Below, piece by piece: positions 17,471 through 28,523 of a stretch of 64,000 bases of DNA. The DNA is from Agrobacterium fabrum str. C58 (GTDB lineage: Bacteria > Pseudomonadota > Alphaproteobacteria > Rhizobiales > Rhizobiaceae). The position numbers and the translations under genes were made by a program. Location of the stretch: NCBI RefSeq assembly GCF_000092025.1, contig NC_003063.2, positions 496,001 through 560,000 on the forward strand. Direction: 5' to 3'. The stretch's first letter is position 1, and each line of letters begins with the position of its first letter. Under the pieces are notes generated by a model, which was not told where the DNA came from, ran no database searches, and saw nothing but the letters and a program-made list of their open reading frames with translations.

Positions 17471-18766
17471 ATGAAGGCCGTAAGGATCAACGAACGTCTG
17501 ACGATTGCGGGCCAGCCCATGATTGCCGACTTCCCATCGCTCTCCGCCCAGGGCTTTAAGAGCATCATCAATGCCCGGCCCGATGGCGAGGAGCCCGGTC
17601 AGCCGGGCAATACGCAGGAAAAAAGCGCCGCCGGTGCCGCCGGCATGGATTATGGTTTCATCCCGGTCAGTGGTCCCACCATCACCGAAGCCGATATCCG
17701 CGCCTTCCAGCAGAAGATGGCCGAGGCCGAAGGTCCCGTTTTCGCCCATTGCAAAGGCGGCACCCGGGCATTGACGCTTTATGTTCTCGGTGAAGCGCTC
17801 GACGGGCGTATTCAGCGGAGCGACATTGAGGATTTCGGCAAGACGCATGGTTTTGATCTTTGCGCCGCCACGCGCTGGCTGGAGCGCCAGTCGGCAGCGG
17901 TGCCGCACATCAAGGCGTTTTTCGACCCCCGCACCTGGAGTGTGCAATATGTCGTTTCCGACCCCGCGACCGGCGGCTGTGCCATCATCGACCCGGTTTA
18001 TGATTTCGACGAAAAATCCGGCGCGACCGGAACGATGAATGCTGACGCCATTCTGGACTATGTGAAGCGTCATGGGCTTTCGGTGGAATGGATACTCGAT
18101 ACCCATCCGCATGCCGACCATTTTTCCGCCGCCGATTATCTGAAGCAGAAGACCGGCGCAAAGACGGCCATCGGCGCCAAAGTCACCGGCGTACAGAAGC
18201 TCTGGCAGGAAAAATACAATTGGTCTGATTTCAAGACCGATGGTTCGCAATGGGACCAGCTGTTCGAGGCCGGCGACCGGTTCAGCATCGGTTCGCTGGA
18301 AGCCCGCGTGTTGTTTTCGCCCGGCCATACGCTGGCTTCCGTGACCTATGTGGTGGGCAACGCGGCTTTCGTGCACGATACGCTGTTCATGCCGGATTCC
18401 GGCACGGCGCGCGCCGATTTTCCGGGCGGCAGCGCCAAACAGCTCTGGGCGTCGATTCAGGATATCCTCGCCCTTCCCGACGACACACGGCTTTTCACCG
18501 GCCATGATTATCAGCCCGGCGGCCGCGCCCCGAAATGGGAAAGCACAGTGGGCGAACAGACACGCAGCAATCCGCATCTGGCCGGCATGACGGAAGAGGA
18601 TTTCGTTCGTCTGAGGGAAGCGCGGGATCGCACCTTGCCAATGCCGAAGCTCATTCTCCATGCCCTGCAGGTCAATATTCGCGGCGGCCGCCTGCCGGAG
18701 CCGGAGGCGAATGGCAAGCACTATCTGAAGTTTCCGCTCGACGTGCTGGAGGGCAGCACATGGTGA
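17471..18766 (+). CDS. blh: Persulfide dioxygenase-sulfurtransferase fusion (BLH)
   Basis: A 431-residue two-domain enzyme of the bigR operon. Residues 1-110 are a DUF442/rhodanese-like sulfurtransferase domain with active loop Cys94-KGGT-Arg99. Residues from about 140 are an ETHE1-type metallo-beta-lactamase domain with THPHADH (211-217), SPGHT, and GHDY as metal ligands. It oxidises glutathione persulfide to sulfite and links this to thiosulfate formation, detoxifying sulfide in the cytoplasm. The start follows CAGGAGAAGG, directly after the BigR-type operator. The stop overlaps the start of the ArsR-type regulator by 7 bases. Confidence 0.93.
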   Translation: MKAVRINERLTIAGQPMIADFPSLSAQGFKSIINARPDGEEPGQPGNTQEKSAAGAAGMDYGFIPVSGPTITEADIRAFQQKMAEAEGPVFAHCKGGTRALTLYVLGEALDGRIQRSDIEDFGKTHGFDLCAATRWLERQSAAVPHIKAFFDPRTWSVQYVVSDPATGGCAIIDPVYDFDEKSGATGTMNADAILDYVKRHGLSVEWILDTHPHADHFSAADYLKQKTGAKTAIGAKVTGVQKLWQEKYNWSDFKTDGSQWDQLFEAGDRFSIGSLEARVLFSPGHTLASVTYVVGNAAFVHDTLFMPDSGTARADFPGGSAKQLWASIQDILALPDDTRLFTGHDYQPGGRAPKWESTVGEQTRSNPHLAGMTEEDFVRLREARDRTLPMPKLILHALQVNIRGGRLPEPEANGKHYLKFPLDVLEGSTW

Positions 18767-19113
18767 CGGAAACCCCGCTGGAAAAACCCCTAGATATCGG
18801 CGAGATACCCCTTCCCGCCATGGAAAAACGCGCCACTGAGGTCGCGATACTTTTAAAGACGCTGGCTCACCCTGCCCGGCTGATGCTCGCCTGCACGCTG
18901 GCGCAGGGAGAGTTTTCCGTCGGCGAGCTGGAAGCCAAGCTCGATATTCGCCAGCCGACGCTCTCCCAGCAACTCGGCGTGCTGCGGGAAGCGGGTATCG
19001 TCGACACACGGCGTGAAGCCAAACAAATCTTCTACCGGCTGGCGGAAGACAAGGCGGCGCGGCTGATTGAGGCTCTCTACGCCATTTTCTGCGCGCCGGA
19101 GGAAAATCTGTGA
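18760..19113 (+). CDS. bigR: BigR-type ArsR family redox/sulfide-responsive repressor
   Basis: A 117-residue ArsR-type winged-helix repressor (HPARLMLACTL, LDIRQPTLSQQLGVLREAGIV). Cys45 and Cys111 are 66 residues apart, the same as the Cys42/Cys108 pair of Xylella BigR, whose disulfide or polysulfide link releases DNA. It lacks the ArsR metal motif. ATG 18760 lies within the end of blh, showing translational coupling. It probably represses this operon from the palindrome at 17423-17445 and is induced by sulfide. Confidence 0.93.
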   Translation: MVTETPLEKPLDIGEIPLPAMEKRATEVAILLKTLAHPARLMLACTLAQGEFSVGELEAKLDIRQPTLSQQLGVLREAGIVDTRREAKQIFYRLAEDKAARLIEALYAIFCAPEENL

Positions 19114-19517
19114 CGCCCTATTGGCCCTCTCTCTTCGGTGGCATGCTGCTTGGTCTCGCCAGCATTCTGCTGTTTGTCTTTAACGGCCGCATCGCCGGTA
19201 TCAGCGGCATCATGGGCAAGGCGCTCAGTGGCGAGCGACGTTTTGCAGATCTGGCCTTCCTGTCGGGCCTGCTGGCCGGGCCTTATCTTTATGCCGCCGT
19301 CTTCGGTCGGTTTCCCGCCGTCACGGTGGTAACGCCGTGGCCGCTCATTATCATTGCCGGCCTGCTTGTAGGGTTCGGCACGCGCATGGGCTCCGGCTGC
19401 ACCTCCGGTCACGGCATCATGGGGCTGGCGCGATTTTCCCGCCGCTCCATCGCCGCCACTGCCACTTTCCTGATTTCAGGCATTTGTGCCGCGACGATAG
19501 TGGGAGTGCTGTCATGA
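19110..19517 (+). CDS. YeeE/YedE-type permease half (PmpA-like)
   Basis: A 135-residue inner-membrane protein with about four hydrophobic segments and the sulfur-transport motif GSGCTSGHGIMGLARFS near the C-terminus. It starts with GTG overlapping the bigR stop by 4 bases (GTGA). It forms a pair with the next gene; together they correspond to one full-length YeeE/YedE channel that moves thiosulfate or another sulfur species. In the bigR operon this is thought to handle the sulfite/sulfur products. Confidence 0.88.
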   Translation: MTPYWPSLFGGMLLGLASILLFVFNGRIAGISGIMGKALSGERRFADLAFLSGLLAGPYLYAAVFGRFPAVTVVTPWPLIIIAGLLVGFGTRMGSGCTSGHGIMGLARFSRRSIAATATFLISGICAATIVGVLS

Positions 19518-19951
19518 AAAATCCGGCAGCGGCACGTCTTGCGCTGGCACTCATTGCCGGAGCGCTGTTCGGCTTCGGCCTCTCGCTTTCCGGCATGATC
19601 GATCCGGCACGCGTTTCGGGTTTTCTTGATGTAGCGAGCAGCCATTGGGATCCGAGCCTGATCTTCGTTCTCGGCGGCGCGGTCGTTGTGGCCGTGCCGG
19701 GCGTCCTGCTCAGCCGTTTGCTTGTCAGGCCCATCCTTGCGGAAGATTTCAGCCTTCCCACGAAAACCCGCATCGACCGGCCGCTCATCCTTGGCTCGAC
19801 GATTTTCGGCCTTGGCTGGGGGCTTGCCGGTTTCTGTCCCGGCCCGGCACTCTCGGCTTTCGCCCTCGGGCTTGCGCCGGTCATCCTCTTCGTCTGCGCC
19901 ATGATTGCCGGCATGTTCGTTCACGACCGGTTCTACGCCAAAGAGCCCTAA
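19514..19951 (+). CDS. YeeE/YedE-type permease half (PmpB-like)
   Basis: This 145-residue partner has four hydrophobic segments and the second conserved motif GWGLAGFCPGPALSA. Its ATG at 19514 overlaps the preceding stop (ATGA); the in-frame extension to 19337 lies inside the previous gene and is not used. Conserved Cys in the two halves (GCTSGH and FCPGP) match the substrate path of YeeE channels. Confidence 0.88.
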   Translation: MKNPAAARLALALIAGALFGFGLSLSGMIDPARVSGFLDVASSHWDPSLIFVLGGAVVVAVPGVLLSRLLVRPILAEDFSLPTKTRIDRPLILGSTIFGLGWGLAGFCPGPALSAFALGLAPVILFVCAMIAGMFVHDRFYAKEP

Positions 19952-19987
19952 CGCCAGTACTCATTCATGATGGACGAAAAGCAGATA

Positions 19988-20016
19988 GTCGCGCGGGCGA
20001 AAAACACCCGCGCGAC
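19988..20016. terminator. Hairpin between convergent genes
   Basis: A 10-bp perfect stem (GTCGCGCGGG / CCCGCGCGAC) with a 9-base loop lies between the convergent permease gene and gpmI. There is no good T tract on either side, so it may block read-through or mark mRNA ends by other means. Confidence 0.6.
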
Positions 20017-20025
20017 CACGCTCAA

Positions 20026-21543
20026 TTACAGATCGATCAGGCTCTTGCCCGTCATTTCCGGGGGCAACGGCACGTTCATCAGTTGCAGCAGCGTCGGCGC
20101 GACATCGGCGAGAATGCCATCATGTACTTTTGCGCCTTCCGGGCCGCCAAACAGGATCACCGGCACCGGATTGGTGGTGTGAGCCGTATGCGGGCCACCT
20201 GTGACGGGGTCGACCATGGTTTCGCAATTGCCGTGGTCGGCAATGACGAGCATCGCGCCGCCCACCTTTTCGAGAGCAGCAACGACGGCACCAAGCCCGC
20301 GATCCACGGCTTCGCACGCCTTGATGGCCGCCTGCAGATCACCGGTATGGCCGACCATGTCAGGATTGGCGTAGTTGGTGACGATCAGGTCATAACCCTT
20401 GCCGATCACCTCGACGAATTTCTCCGTGACCTCGGCAGCGCTCATTTCCGGCTGCAGATCGTATGTCGCGACCTTCGGGGATTTCGGCATGAAGCGGTCC
20501 TCGCCCACTTCCGGCTCTTCCTTGCCGCCATTCAGGAAGAAGGTGACATGCGGGTATTTTTCCGTTTCAGCCAGGCGAAACTGCGTCAGACCCTGCTTTG
20601 CCACCCAGGCGCCGAGCGTGTTGACGATATCGCGCTTCGGGTAAGCCGTCGTCATGAAATCACTGTGCCGCGTCGAATATTCCACCATGCCCAGCAGCGC
20701 CGAAAGCACGGGCTTTTCGCGCGCAAAACCGTCGAAATCATCCGCGCCGATGGCGAGCAGGATTTCACGGGCACGGTCAGCGCGGAAATTCAGGCAGAAC
20801 AGGCCGTCGCCAGCCTTGAAGCCTTCGTAGCCATCGATCACCGTCGGCAGGATGAATTCATCCGTGACTTTGTTCGCGTAGCTCTGGGCCACGGCACTCA
20901 CCGCATCCCGCGCGTGTTCGCCCTTACCGAGAACCATGGCGTCATAGGCTTTCTCGACGCGCTCCCAGCGATTGTCGCGATCCATCGCATAATAACGGCC
21001 GATCACTGTGCCGATACTCGCGCCCTGCGGCAGGCTTGCCACAAGCGCCGCCACGAAATCTTCCGCCGATTGCGGCGCGACATCGCGGCCATCGGTGATG
21101 GCATGCACCACGACCTTCAGACCGTGGCTGACCATCAGCTTCACCGCCGCCTGGCCGTGCAGGATATGACCATGCACGCCGCCATCGGAAACGACGCACA
21201 TCAGATGCGCCACACCGCCTGCGGCCTTCACCGTGGCGGCGAAATCAAGCATCGCCGCATTGCGGAAAAAGCTGCCATCCTCGATCGCCAGATCGATCTG
21301 GCCGAGATCCATGGCGACGATGCGGCCGGCGCCGATATTGGTGTGACCGACTTCGGAATTGCCCATCTGCCCGGTGGGCAGGCCGACATTCGGGCCGAAG
21401 GTGGTCAGCGTTGCATTCGGGCAGGTGGCGAAAAGCCGGTCCATGGTCGGCGTATTCGCCAGAACCGGCGCATTGCTGGATGTGTCCTCGTTCAGCCCCC
21501 AGCCATCGAGAATAGTCAGGACAACGGGTTTGGGAGTGCGCAT
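20026..21543 (-). CDS. gpmI: 2,3-bisphosphoglycerate-independent phosphoglycerate mutase
   Basis: A 505-residue iPGM, the usual length, which interconverts 3- and 2-phosphoglycerate in glycolysis using two manganese ions. The phosphorylated Ser63 lies in MGNSEVGH; ILDGWG at the N-terminus and ADHGNCE near the C-terminus are metal-site motifs. I start it at 21543 (MRTPKPVVLTILDGWG); the in-frame ATG at 21639 would add an uncharacteristic 32-residue extension. It stands alone. Confidence 0.95.
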   Translation of the reverse strand: MRTPKPVVLTILDGWGLNEDTSSNAPVLANTPTMDRLFATCPNATLTTFGPNVGLPTGQMGNSEVGHTNIGAGRIVAMDLGQIDLAIEDGSFFRNAAMLDFAATVKAAGGVAHLMCVVSDGGVHGHILHGQAAVKLMVSHGLKVVVHAITDGRDVAPQSAEDFVAALVASLPQGASIGTVIGRYYAMDRDNRWERVEKAYDAMVLGKGEHARDAVSAVAQSYANKVTDEFILPTVIDGYEGFKAGDGLFCLNFRADRAREILLAIGADDFDGFAREKPVLSALLGMVEYSTRHSDFMTTAYPKRDIVNTLGAWVAKQGLTQFRLAETEKYPHVTFFLNGGKEEPEVGEDRFMPKSPKVATYDLQPEMSAAEVTEKFVEVIGKGYDLIVTNYANPDMVGHTGDLQAAIKACEAVDRGLGAVVAALEKVGGAMLVIADHGNCETMVDPVTGGPHTAHTTNPVPVILFGGPEGAKVHDGILADVAPTLLQLMNVPLPPEMTGKSLIDL

Positions 21544-21760
21544 GGGAGGACCTTCTTCTTCATTCGGTTGCCGGCGGACAGCGGACCGCCGGGCACCGGA
21601 GCGCCCGCGTCCGCCACTATGATCATGGTGAGAAAACATGCTTCTCGTTCTTCTCTTCTATACCCGAAGATGACGAACGCAAGCCTATACCGGCAGCGAA
21701 ACAGTTCCATGAAGGTCGAAAACACTGGGTAAAAATGCAGTCAAACCACGCGTCCTCCTT

Positions 21761-21871
21761 CATTCCTGTGCTCGTCACAGGAATCCAGCCGAAGCGCGTC
21801 TGCGCGGCGAGAGGACTCTTTTCAGCCCAAGGACTTGGGCTGGCTGGATCCCTGTGACAGGCACAGGGATG
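21761..21871. repeat. Intergenic palindromic element (rhizobial RIME-like)
   Basis: Within the 361-base gap 21544-21904, arms at 21761-21790 (starting CATTCCTGTGCTCGTCACAG) and 21842-21871 are near-perfect inverted copies with few mismatches. The 51 bases between them contain a nested hairpin (CAGCCCAAGGACTTGGGCTG). Such mosaic palindromes are dispersed between genes in rhizobia and look non-coding. The rest of the gap shows no gene. It lies downstream of the ketoacid dehydrogenase operon and may shape its mRNA end. Confidence 0.75.
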
Positions 21872-21904
21872 AGGGCGTAAAACGCACCGATCAAAAACGG
21901 CCCC

Positions 21905-23182
21905 TCACTCGATGAAAATCAGTGCCGGCTTTTCCAACAGCGCTTTGACGGCCTGAATGAAGACCGCGGCATCCCAGCCATCGACCACACGATGGTCGAA
22001 ACTCGAAGACAGGTTCATCATCTTGCGCGGCACAAACCGGTTCCCGTCCCAGACCGGCCGCGTCATGATCTTGTTGACGCCGATGATCGCCACCTCCGGA
22101 TGATTGATGATGGGCGTCGAAACCACACCGCCCAAGGCTCCAAGCGAACTGATGGTAATGGTGGAACCCATCAGCTCTTCCCGATGCGCCGTGCCGGTGC
22201 GGGCGGCTTCCGCGACGCGCGCGACTTCTTCCGCACAGTCCCAGAGGCCGAGCGTTTCCGCGTGGCGAACGACCGGAACAGTCAGGCCCGCGGGCGTCTG
22301 CGTAGCAATGCCGATATGGACCGCTTCGTAATGACTGACGACGCCTTTTTCGTCATCGAAAATCGCGTTCATGCCGGGATGATCCGCTACGGCTTTCACA
22401 AGCGCACGCATCAGAAACGGCAGGATCGTCAGTTTCGGCTGCCCGGAACGACGGTTACCGTTCATCGTCGCGCGCAAATCCTCCAACTCCGTCACGTCGA
22501 TTTCCTCGACATAGGTGATGTGGGGAATGCGCGAGACGGAGAGCACCATCTTCTCGGCAATCTTGCGCCGCAGCCCTGTTACCTTCACTTCCTCGACCGC
22601 GCTATCGTGCGGCGTCATCGGCTCGGGACGTTCCGGCCGTGCCCGTACCGTTAAAAACCCATCGAGATCGGCATGGGTGATATGCCCGTCGGGCCCCGTT
22701 CCCTTGACCTTGATGAGATCGATATCGAGATCGTCGGCACGCTGGCGGACGGCGGGGGATGCCAGCGGTTTATGATGCGGCTCGGCTACGGGCGCAGACG
22801 GCGCCTCCTCGGTCTGGCGAGCCGCCGGCTGGGTTTCGACTGGTGGCGGCGCTTCCGTCATGTCGGCAGGCGCTTCCTCTTCCGTCATCCGGCTTGGCGC
22901 CTCCGCCTCCGGCGCGCTGCCATTGGGTGCAGCGGCAGCGACATCGGTTTCGATACGGACGAGCGGTGCTTTCACTGGCACCGTGTTTCCGACAGTCACG
23001 GCGAGCCATGTGATGATCCCCGCCACCGGCGAGGGGATTTCCACCGTCGCCTTGTCCGTCATGACAGCGGCCAGCACCATGTCCTCATGGACGATATCGC
23101 CCGGCTTGACGTTCCATTCCACCAGCTCGGCTTCCGCCACGCCTTCACCGACATCGGGCATCGTGATAACAAATTCCGCCAT
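21905..23182 (-). CDS. bkdB: Branched-chain 2-oxoacid dehydrogenase E2 (lipoamide acyltransferase)
   Basis: A 425-residue E2 core subunit. Residues 1-80 are a lipoyl domain with the lipoylated Lys44 in MTDKATVEI. A Pro/Ala/Glu-rich linker (about 90-145) leads to a peripheral subunit-binding domain at about 148-185 (PLASPAVRQRADDLDIDLIK), then the catalytic acyltransferase domain with His397 in DHRVVDG. It transfers the branched acyl group to CoA. The ATG at 23182 is 2 bases after E1beta; the in-frame extension to 23320 overlaps E1beta and is rejected. No E3 gene follows. Confidence 0.93.
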   Translation of the reverse strand: MAEFVITMPDVGEGVAEAELVEWNVKPGDIVHEDMVLAAVMTDKATVEIPSPVAGIITWLAVTVGNTVPVKAPLVRIETDVAAAAPNGSAPEAEAPSRMTEEEAPADMTEAPPPVETQPAARQTEEAPSAPVAEPHHKPLASPAVRQRADDLDIDLIKVKGTGPDGHITHADLDGFLTVRARPERPEPMTPHDSAVEEVKVTGLRRKIAEKMVLSVSRIPHITYVEEIDVTELEDLRATMNGNRRSGQPKLTILPFLMRALVKAVADHPGMNAIFDDEKGVVSHYEAVHIGIATQTPAGLTVPVVRHAETLGLWDCAEEVARVAEAARTGTAHREELMGSTITISSLGALGGVVSTPIINHPEVAIIGVNKIMTRPVWDGNRFVPRKMMNLSSSFDHRVVDGWDAAVFIQAVKALLEKPALIFIE

Positions 23183-23184
23183 AA

Positions 23185-24198
23185 TCAGGCCTCCATGACG
23201 TCTACGAGGGCACGCCCGACGCGGGCGGGTCCCGGAAAATAGTCCCATTCCTGCGCATGGGGATAAGGCGTATCCCAGCCGGCGACCCGGACGACGGGAG
23301 CCTCGAGATGGTAAAAGCAATGTTCCTGCACCAGCGACACGACTTCGGCGCCGAAGCCTGAAGTCAGCGTCGCCTCATGCACCATCACACAGCGGCCGGT
23401 CTTGGAGACAGACTTCACGATGGTGTCGAGATCAAGCGGCAGCAGGCTGCGCAGATCGATGATTTCGGCATCCACGCCCGTCTCCTCCGCCGCCGCCAAT
23501 GCCACATGCACCATGGTGCCGTATGCGATGACGGTGACATCGTTTCCGGGGCGACGGATTTCGGCCTTGCCGATGGGGATGGTGTAATGACCTTCCGGCA
23601 CCTCACCCATTTCGTGTTTCGACCACGGCGTCACCGGCCGGTCGTGATGACCGTCGAAAGGCCCGTTATAAAGCCGCTTAGGCTCCAGAAACATAACGGG
23701 GTCAGGGTCTTCGATGGAGGCGATCAGCAGGCCCTTGGCATCATAGGGATTGGAGGGAACGACCACTTTCAGTCCGCAGACATGGGTGAAAAGCGCCTCC
23801 GGGCTCTGGCTATGCGTCTGCCCGCCAAAAATGCCGCCGCCGGTCGGCATGCGAAGAACGATCGGGCAGGTGAAATCGCCATTGGAGCGATAACGGATAC
23901 GCGCCGCCTCCTGAGTGATCTGGTCATAGGCGGGGTACATGTAATCGGCGAACTGGATTTCGACGCAGGGCCGCAAGCCATAAGCGGCCATGCCGATCGC
24001 CGTGCCGACAATGCCGGATTCGCTGATCGGCGCATCGAAACAGCGGGTCTTGCCGTATTTTCCCTGCAGCCCCTGCGTGGCGCGGAAAACGCCGCCGAAG
24101 TAACCTACGTCTTCGCCAAACACCACGACATCGTCGCTTCGCTCCATGGATACATCCATGGCGCTGCGGACGGCTTCGATCATCGTCATTCTTGCCAT
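23185..24198 (-). CDS. bkdA2: Branched-chain 2-oxoacid dehydrogenase E1 beta subunit
   Basis: This 337-residue transketolase-like subunit (MTMIEAVRSAMDVSMERSDDVVVFGEDVGYFGG, read in parts) pairs with E1alpha to decarboxylate valine-, leucine- and isoleucine-derived ketoacids with thiamine diphosphate. GEDVGYFGGVF is the cofactor-activating Glu region, and FADYMYPAYDQI is typical of the family. It lies 3 bases after E1alpha and 2 bases before E2. Confidence 0.94.
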   Translation of the reverse strand: MARMTMIEAVRSAMDVSMERSDDVVVFGEDVGYFGGVFRATQGLQGKYGKTRCFDAPISESGIVGTAIGMAAYGLRPCVEIQFADYMYPAYDQITQEAARIRYRSNGDFTCPIVLRMPTGGGIFGGQTHSQSPEALFTHVCGLKVVVPSNPYDAKGLLIASIEDPDPVMFLEPKRLYNGPFDGHHDRPVTPWSKHEMGEVPEGHYTIPIGKAEIRRPGNDVTVIAYGTMVHVALAAAEETGVDAEIIDLRSLLPLDLDTIVKSVSKTGRCVMVHEATLTSGFGAEVVSLVQEHCFYHLEAPVVRVAGWDTPYPHAQEWDYFPGPARVGRALVDVMEA

Positions 24199-24201
24199 GT
24201 C

Positions 24202-26612
<2,411 letters not shown>

Positions 26613-26623
26613 CGCCGCCTCCC

Positions 26624-27787
26624 TCAATGCCGCTCGATACCGAGCGCGGTTGCTTCACCGCCGCCGATACAGACGGCGGCCACGCCCCGTTTCAGCCCGT
26701 GGCGTTGAAGGGCCGCCAGCAAGGTGACGACGATCCTCGCGCCGGAAGCGCCGATCGGGTGGCCAAGCGCGCAGGCGCCGCCATGCACATTCACCTTCTC
26801 ATGCGGCAGATCGAGATCGCGCATCGCTGCCATGGCCACGACCGCAAAGGCCTCGTTGATTTCGAACAGATCGACGTCCTTCGCGGCCCAGCCGTTTTTT
26901 TCGAACAGCTTTTTAATCGCGCCGATGGGCGCGGTCGGATATCCGGCAGGTGCATCGGCATGCGAGGCCTGACCGATAATGGTTGCCAGCGGTGAACGGC
27001 CCCGTCGTTCTGCTTCCGATCTGCGCATGAGAACAAGAGCGGCCGCACCATCAGAAATGGAACTGGAATTCGCCGCCGTCACCGTTCCGCCATCGCGAAA
27101 GGCGGGCTTCAGCTGCGGAATTTTTTCCGGCTTTGCCTTGCCCGGCTGCTCGTCCACGGCAACATCACCAACAGGCGCGATTTCCGCTTGGAATGCGCCT
27201 TCCGCTATGGCGCGTCGCGCCCGTTCAAGCGAGGTCAGCGCATAGTCATCCTGCATTGCGCGGGTGAACTGGTAGGCTTCAGCGCAATCTTCCGCGAAAG
27301 TGCCCATCAACCGGCCCTTGTCATAGGCATCTTCGAGACCATCGAGAAACATATGGTCGATGACCTTGCCATGGCCGAGACGATAGCCGTTCCGGGCGCG
27401 ATCCAGCAGATAAGGCGCATTGCTCATGCTTTCCATGCCGCCCGCAAGCACGATGGAAGAGCTTCCCGCCGCGATCTGGTCATGCCCCAGCATGATCGCC
27501 TTCATGCCCGAGCCACACATCTTGTTGATGGTCGTTGCGCCCACGGAATTCGGGACACCGGCGGCAATGGCCGCCTGTCTGGCCGGAGCCTGCCCCTGCC
27601 CGGCCGTGAGCACACAGCCCATCAGCACATCATCAATGTCAGAAACCGGAATAGCCGCCCGTTCGACGGCCGCACGGATCGCCGCGGCCCCGAGATCGGG
27701 CGCGGCCACCGATTTGAATTCGCCCTGGAACCCACCCATAGCAGTACGGGCGGCCCCGACGATCACGACAGGGTCATGCACAGCCAA
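26624..27787 (-). CDS. Acetyl-CoA acetyltransferase / 3-ketoacyl-CoA thiolase
   Basis: A 387-residue thiolase with acyl-binding Cys91 (NKMCGSG), His343 (GHPIGASG) and Cys373 (CIGGGEA). The likely start is TTG 27787, five bases after GGGAGG, giving [16 protein letters not shown]; the in-frame ATG at 27877 adds a sequence unlike thiolases, and GTG 27781 is the alternative. As first gene of the minus-strand operon before an acyl-CoA dehydrogenase and BCKDH, it probably cleaves 2-methylacetoacetyl-CoA (isoleucine) or acetoacetyl-CoA (leucine). Confidence 0.9.
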   Translation of the reverse strand: MAVHDPVVIVGAARTAMGGFQGEFKSVAAPDLGAAAIRAAVERAAIPVSDIDDVLMGCVLTAGQGQAPARQAAIAAGVPNSVGATTINKMCGSGMKAIMLGHDQIAAGSSSIVLAGGMESMSNAPYLLDRARNGYRLGHGKVIDHMFLDGLEDAYDKGRLMGTFAEDCAEAYQFTRAMQDDYALTSLERARRAIAEGAFQAEIAPVGDVAVDEQPGKAKPEKIPQLKPAFRDGGTVTAANSSSISDGAAALVLMRRSEAERRGRSPLATIIGQASHADAPAGYPTAPIGAIKKLFEKNGWAAKDVDLFEINEAFAVVAMAAMRDLDLPHEKVNVHGGACALGHPIGASGARIVVTLLAALQRHGLKRGVAAVCIGGGEATALGIERH

Positions 27788-27898
27788 ATTCACCTCCCTT
27801 GGCCATCCTCTCGCTTGAGAAAACGACCACCATCGCGATCTCCTCCAGACCGCGACTGCCATGAACGCTATCACCAACTCGAATTCATTTCAAAGCTA

Positions 27899-27925
27899 TT
27901 TTGATTGACAGTTTTTTGATTGTCG
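27899..27925. promoter_or_regulatory. Direct repeat, probable Lrp-type site
   Basis: TTTTGATTGACA (27899-27910) and TTTTGATTGTCG (27914-27925) repeat with a 15-base offset in the AT-rich 183-base region between the thiolase operon and the divergent Lrp-type gene. Lrp-family regulators bind loosely conserved AT-rich repeats, so the adjacent regulator is the natural candidate. Confidence 0.5.
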
Positions 27926-27970
27926 ATATGTTTGATCCAACAATTAGTCATATCATAGAGCAAATGATCC

Positions 27971-28444
27971 ATGATTGAGCTCGACAGTTTCGACCGCAAG
28001 ATTCTGCATGTGCTCGGTGATGACGGGCGGGTAAGCTGGCGCGATCTCGCCGCCCGCATCGGCCTCTCCTTCACGCCGACGCTGCGCCGCGTGCGCAAGC
28101 TGGAAGATGAAGGCATCATTCGCGGTTATACCGCGGTGTTCGATGAGAACCGGCTGCTCGGCAATATGGGTGTTTTCATTTCCGTCACGCTGGAACGACA
28201 GATCAAGGAAGCGTTGACGACCTTCGAACATCATGTCGCTTCCATTCCCGAAGTGGTGGGCGGTTACCAGACCAGTGGCAGTTCCGATTACCTGATCCAC
28301 GCCATGGTTCGGGATTTGCCGCATTATCAGGAGCTTCTGGATTTCCTGACCACGGTGCCCGGCGTGTCGCGCATCCAGTCCAATTTCGCCATCAAGACAT
28401 TCGTGCGCCGTTCCGCCGCCTTCACCGGGGGTGACGCGCAATAA
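27971..28444 (+). CDS. Lrp/AsnC family transcriptional regulator (BkdR-like)
   Basis: A 157-residue Lrp-type protein: N-terminal helix-turn-helix ([39 protein letters not shown]) and a C-terminal RAM ligand domain ([16 protein letters not shown] segment, then [10 protein letters not shown]). Such regulators sense amino acids and activate catabolic operons; in Pseudomonas, BkdR activates bkd with branched-chain amino acids. Its position between the bkd operon and the leucine operon supports control of both, by inference. Confidence 0.88.
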   Translation: MIELDSFDRKILHVLGDDGRVSWRDLAARIGLSFTPTLRRVRKLEDEGIIRGYTAVFDENRLLGNMGVFISVTLERQIKEALTTFEHHVASIPEVVGGYQTSGSSDYLIHAMVRDLPHYQELLDFLTTVPGVSRIQSNFAIKTFVRRSAAFTGGDAQ

Positions 28445-28523
28445 TCAAGGGTTGCCGGCGCGGAGGAGGTGCCGACAGCTGACATACGGGACGGCGGCAA
28501 GACCGTCCGGAGGAGGAGACGCG

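Noticed and set aside
17429..19009. 526-codon minus-strand frame opposite blh and bigR
   Set aside because: Antisense to two firmly identified genes and crosses the operator region.
19645..21732. 695-codon open frame on the + strand opposite gpmI
   Set aside because: It is the complement of a well-supported gpmI with all active-site motifs; its translation is His/Arg-rich and resembles no family.
27787..27877. N-terminal 30-residue extension of the thiolase from ATG 27877
   Set aside because: The extension is Trp/Arg-rich, unlike thiolases; the ribosome site and family length support a TTG start at 27787.
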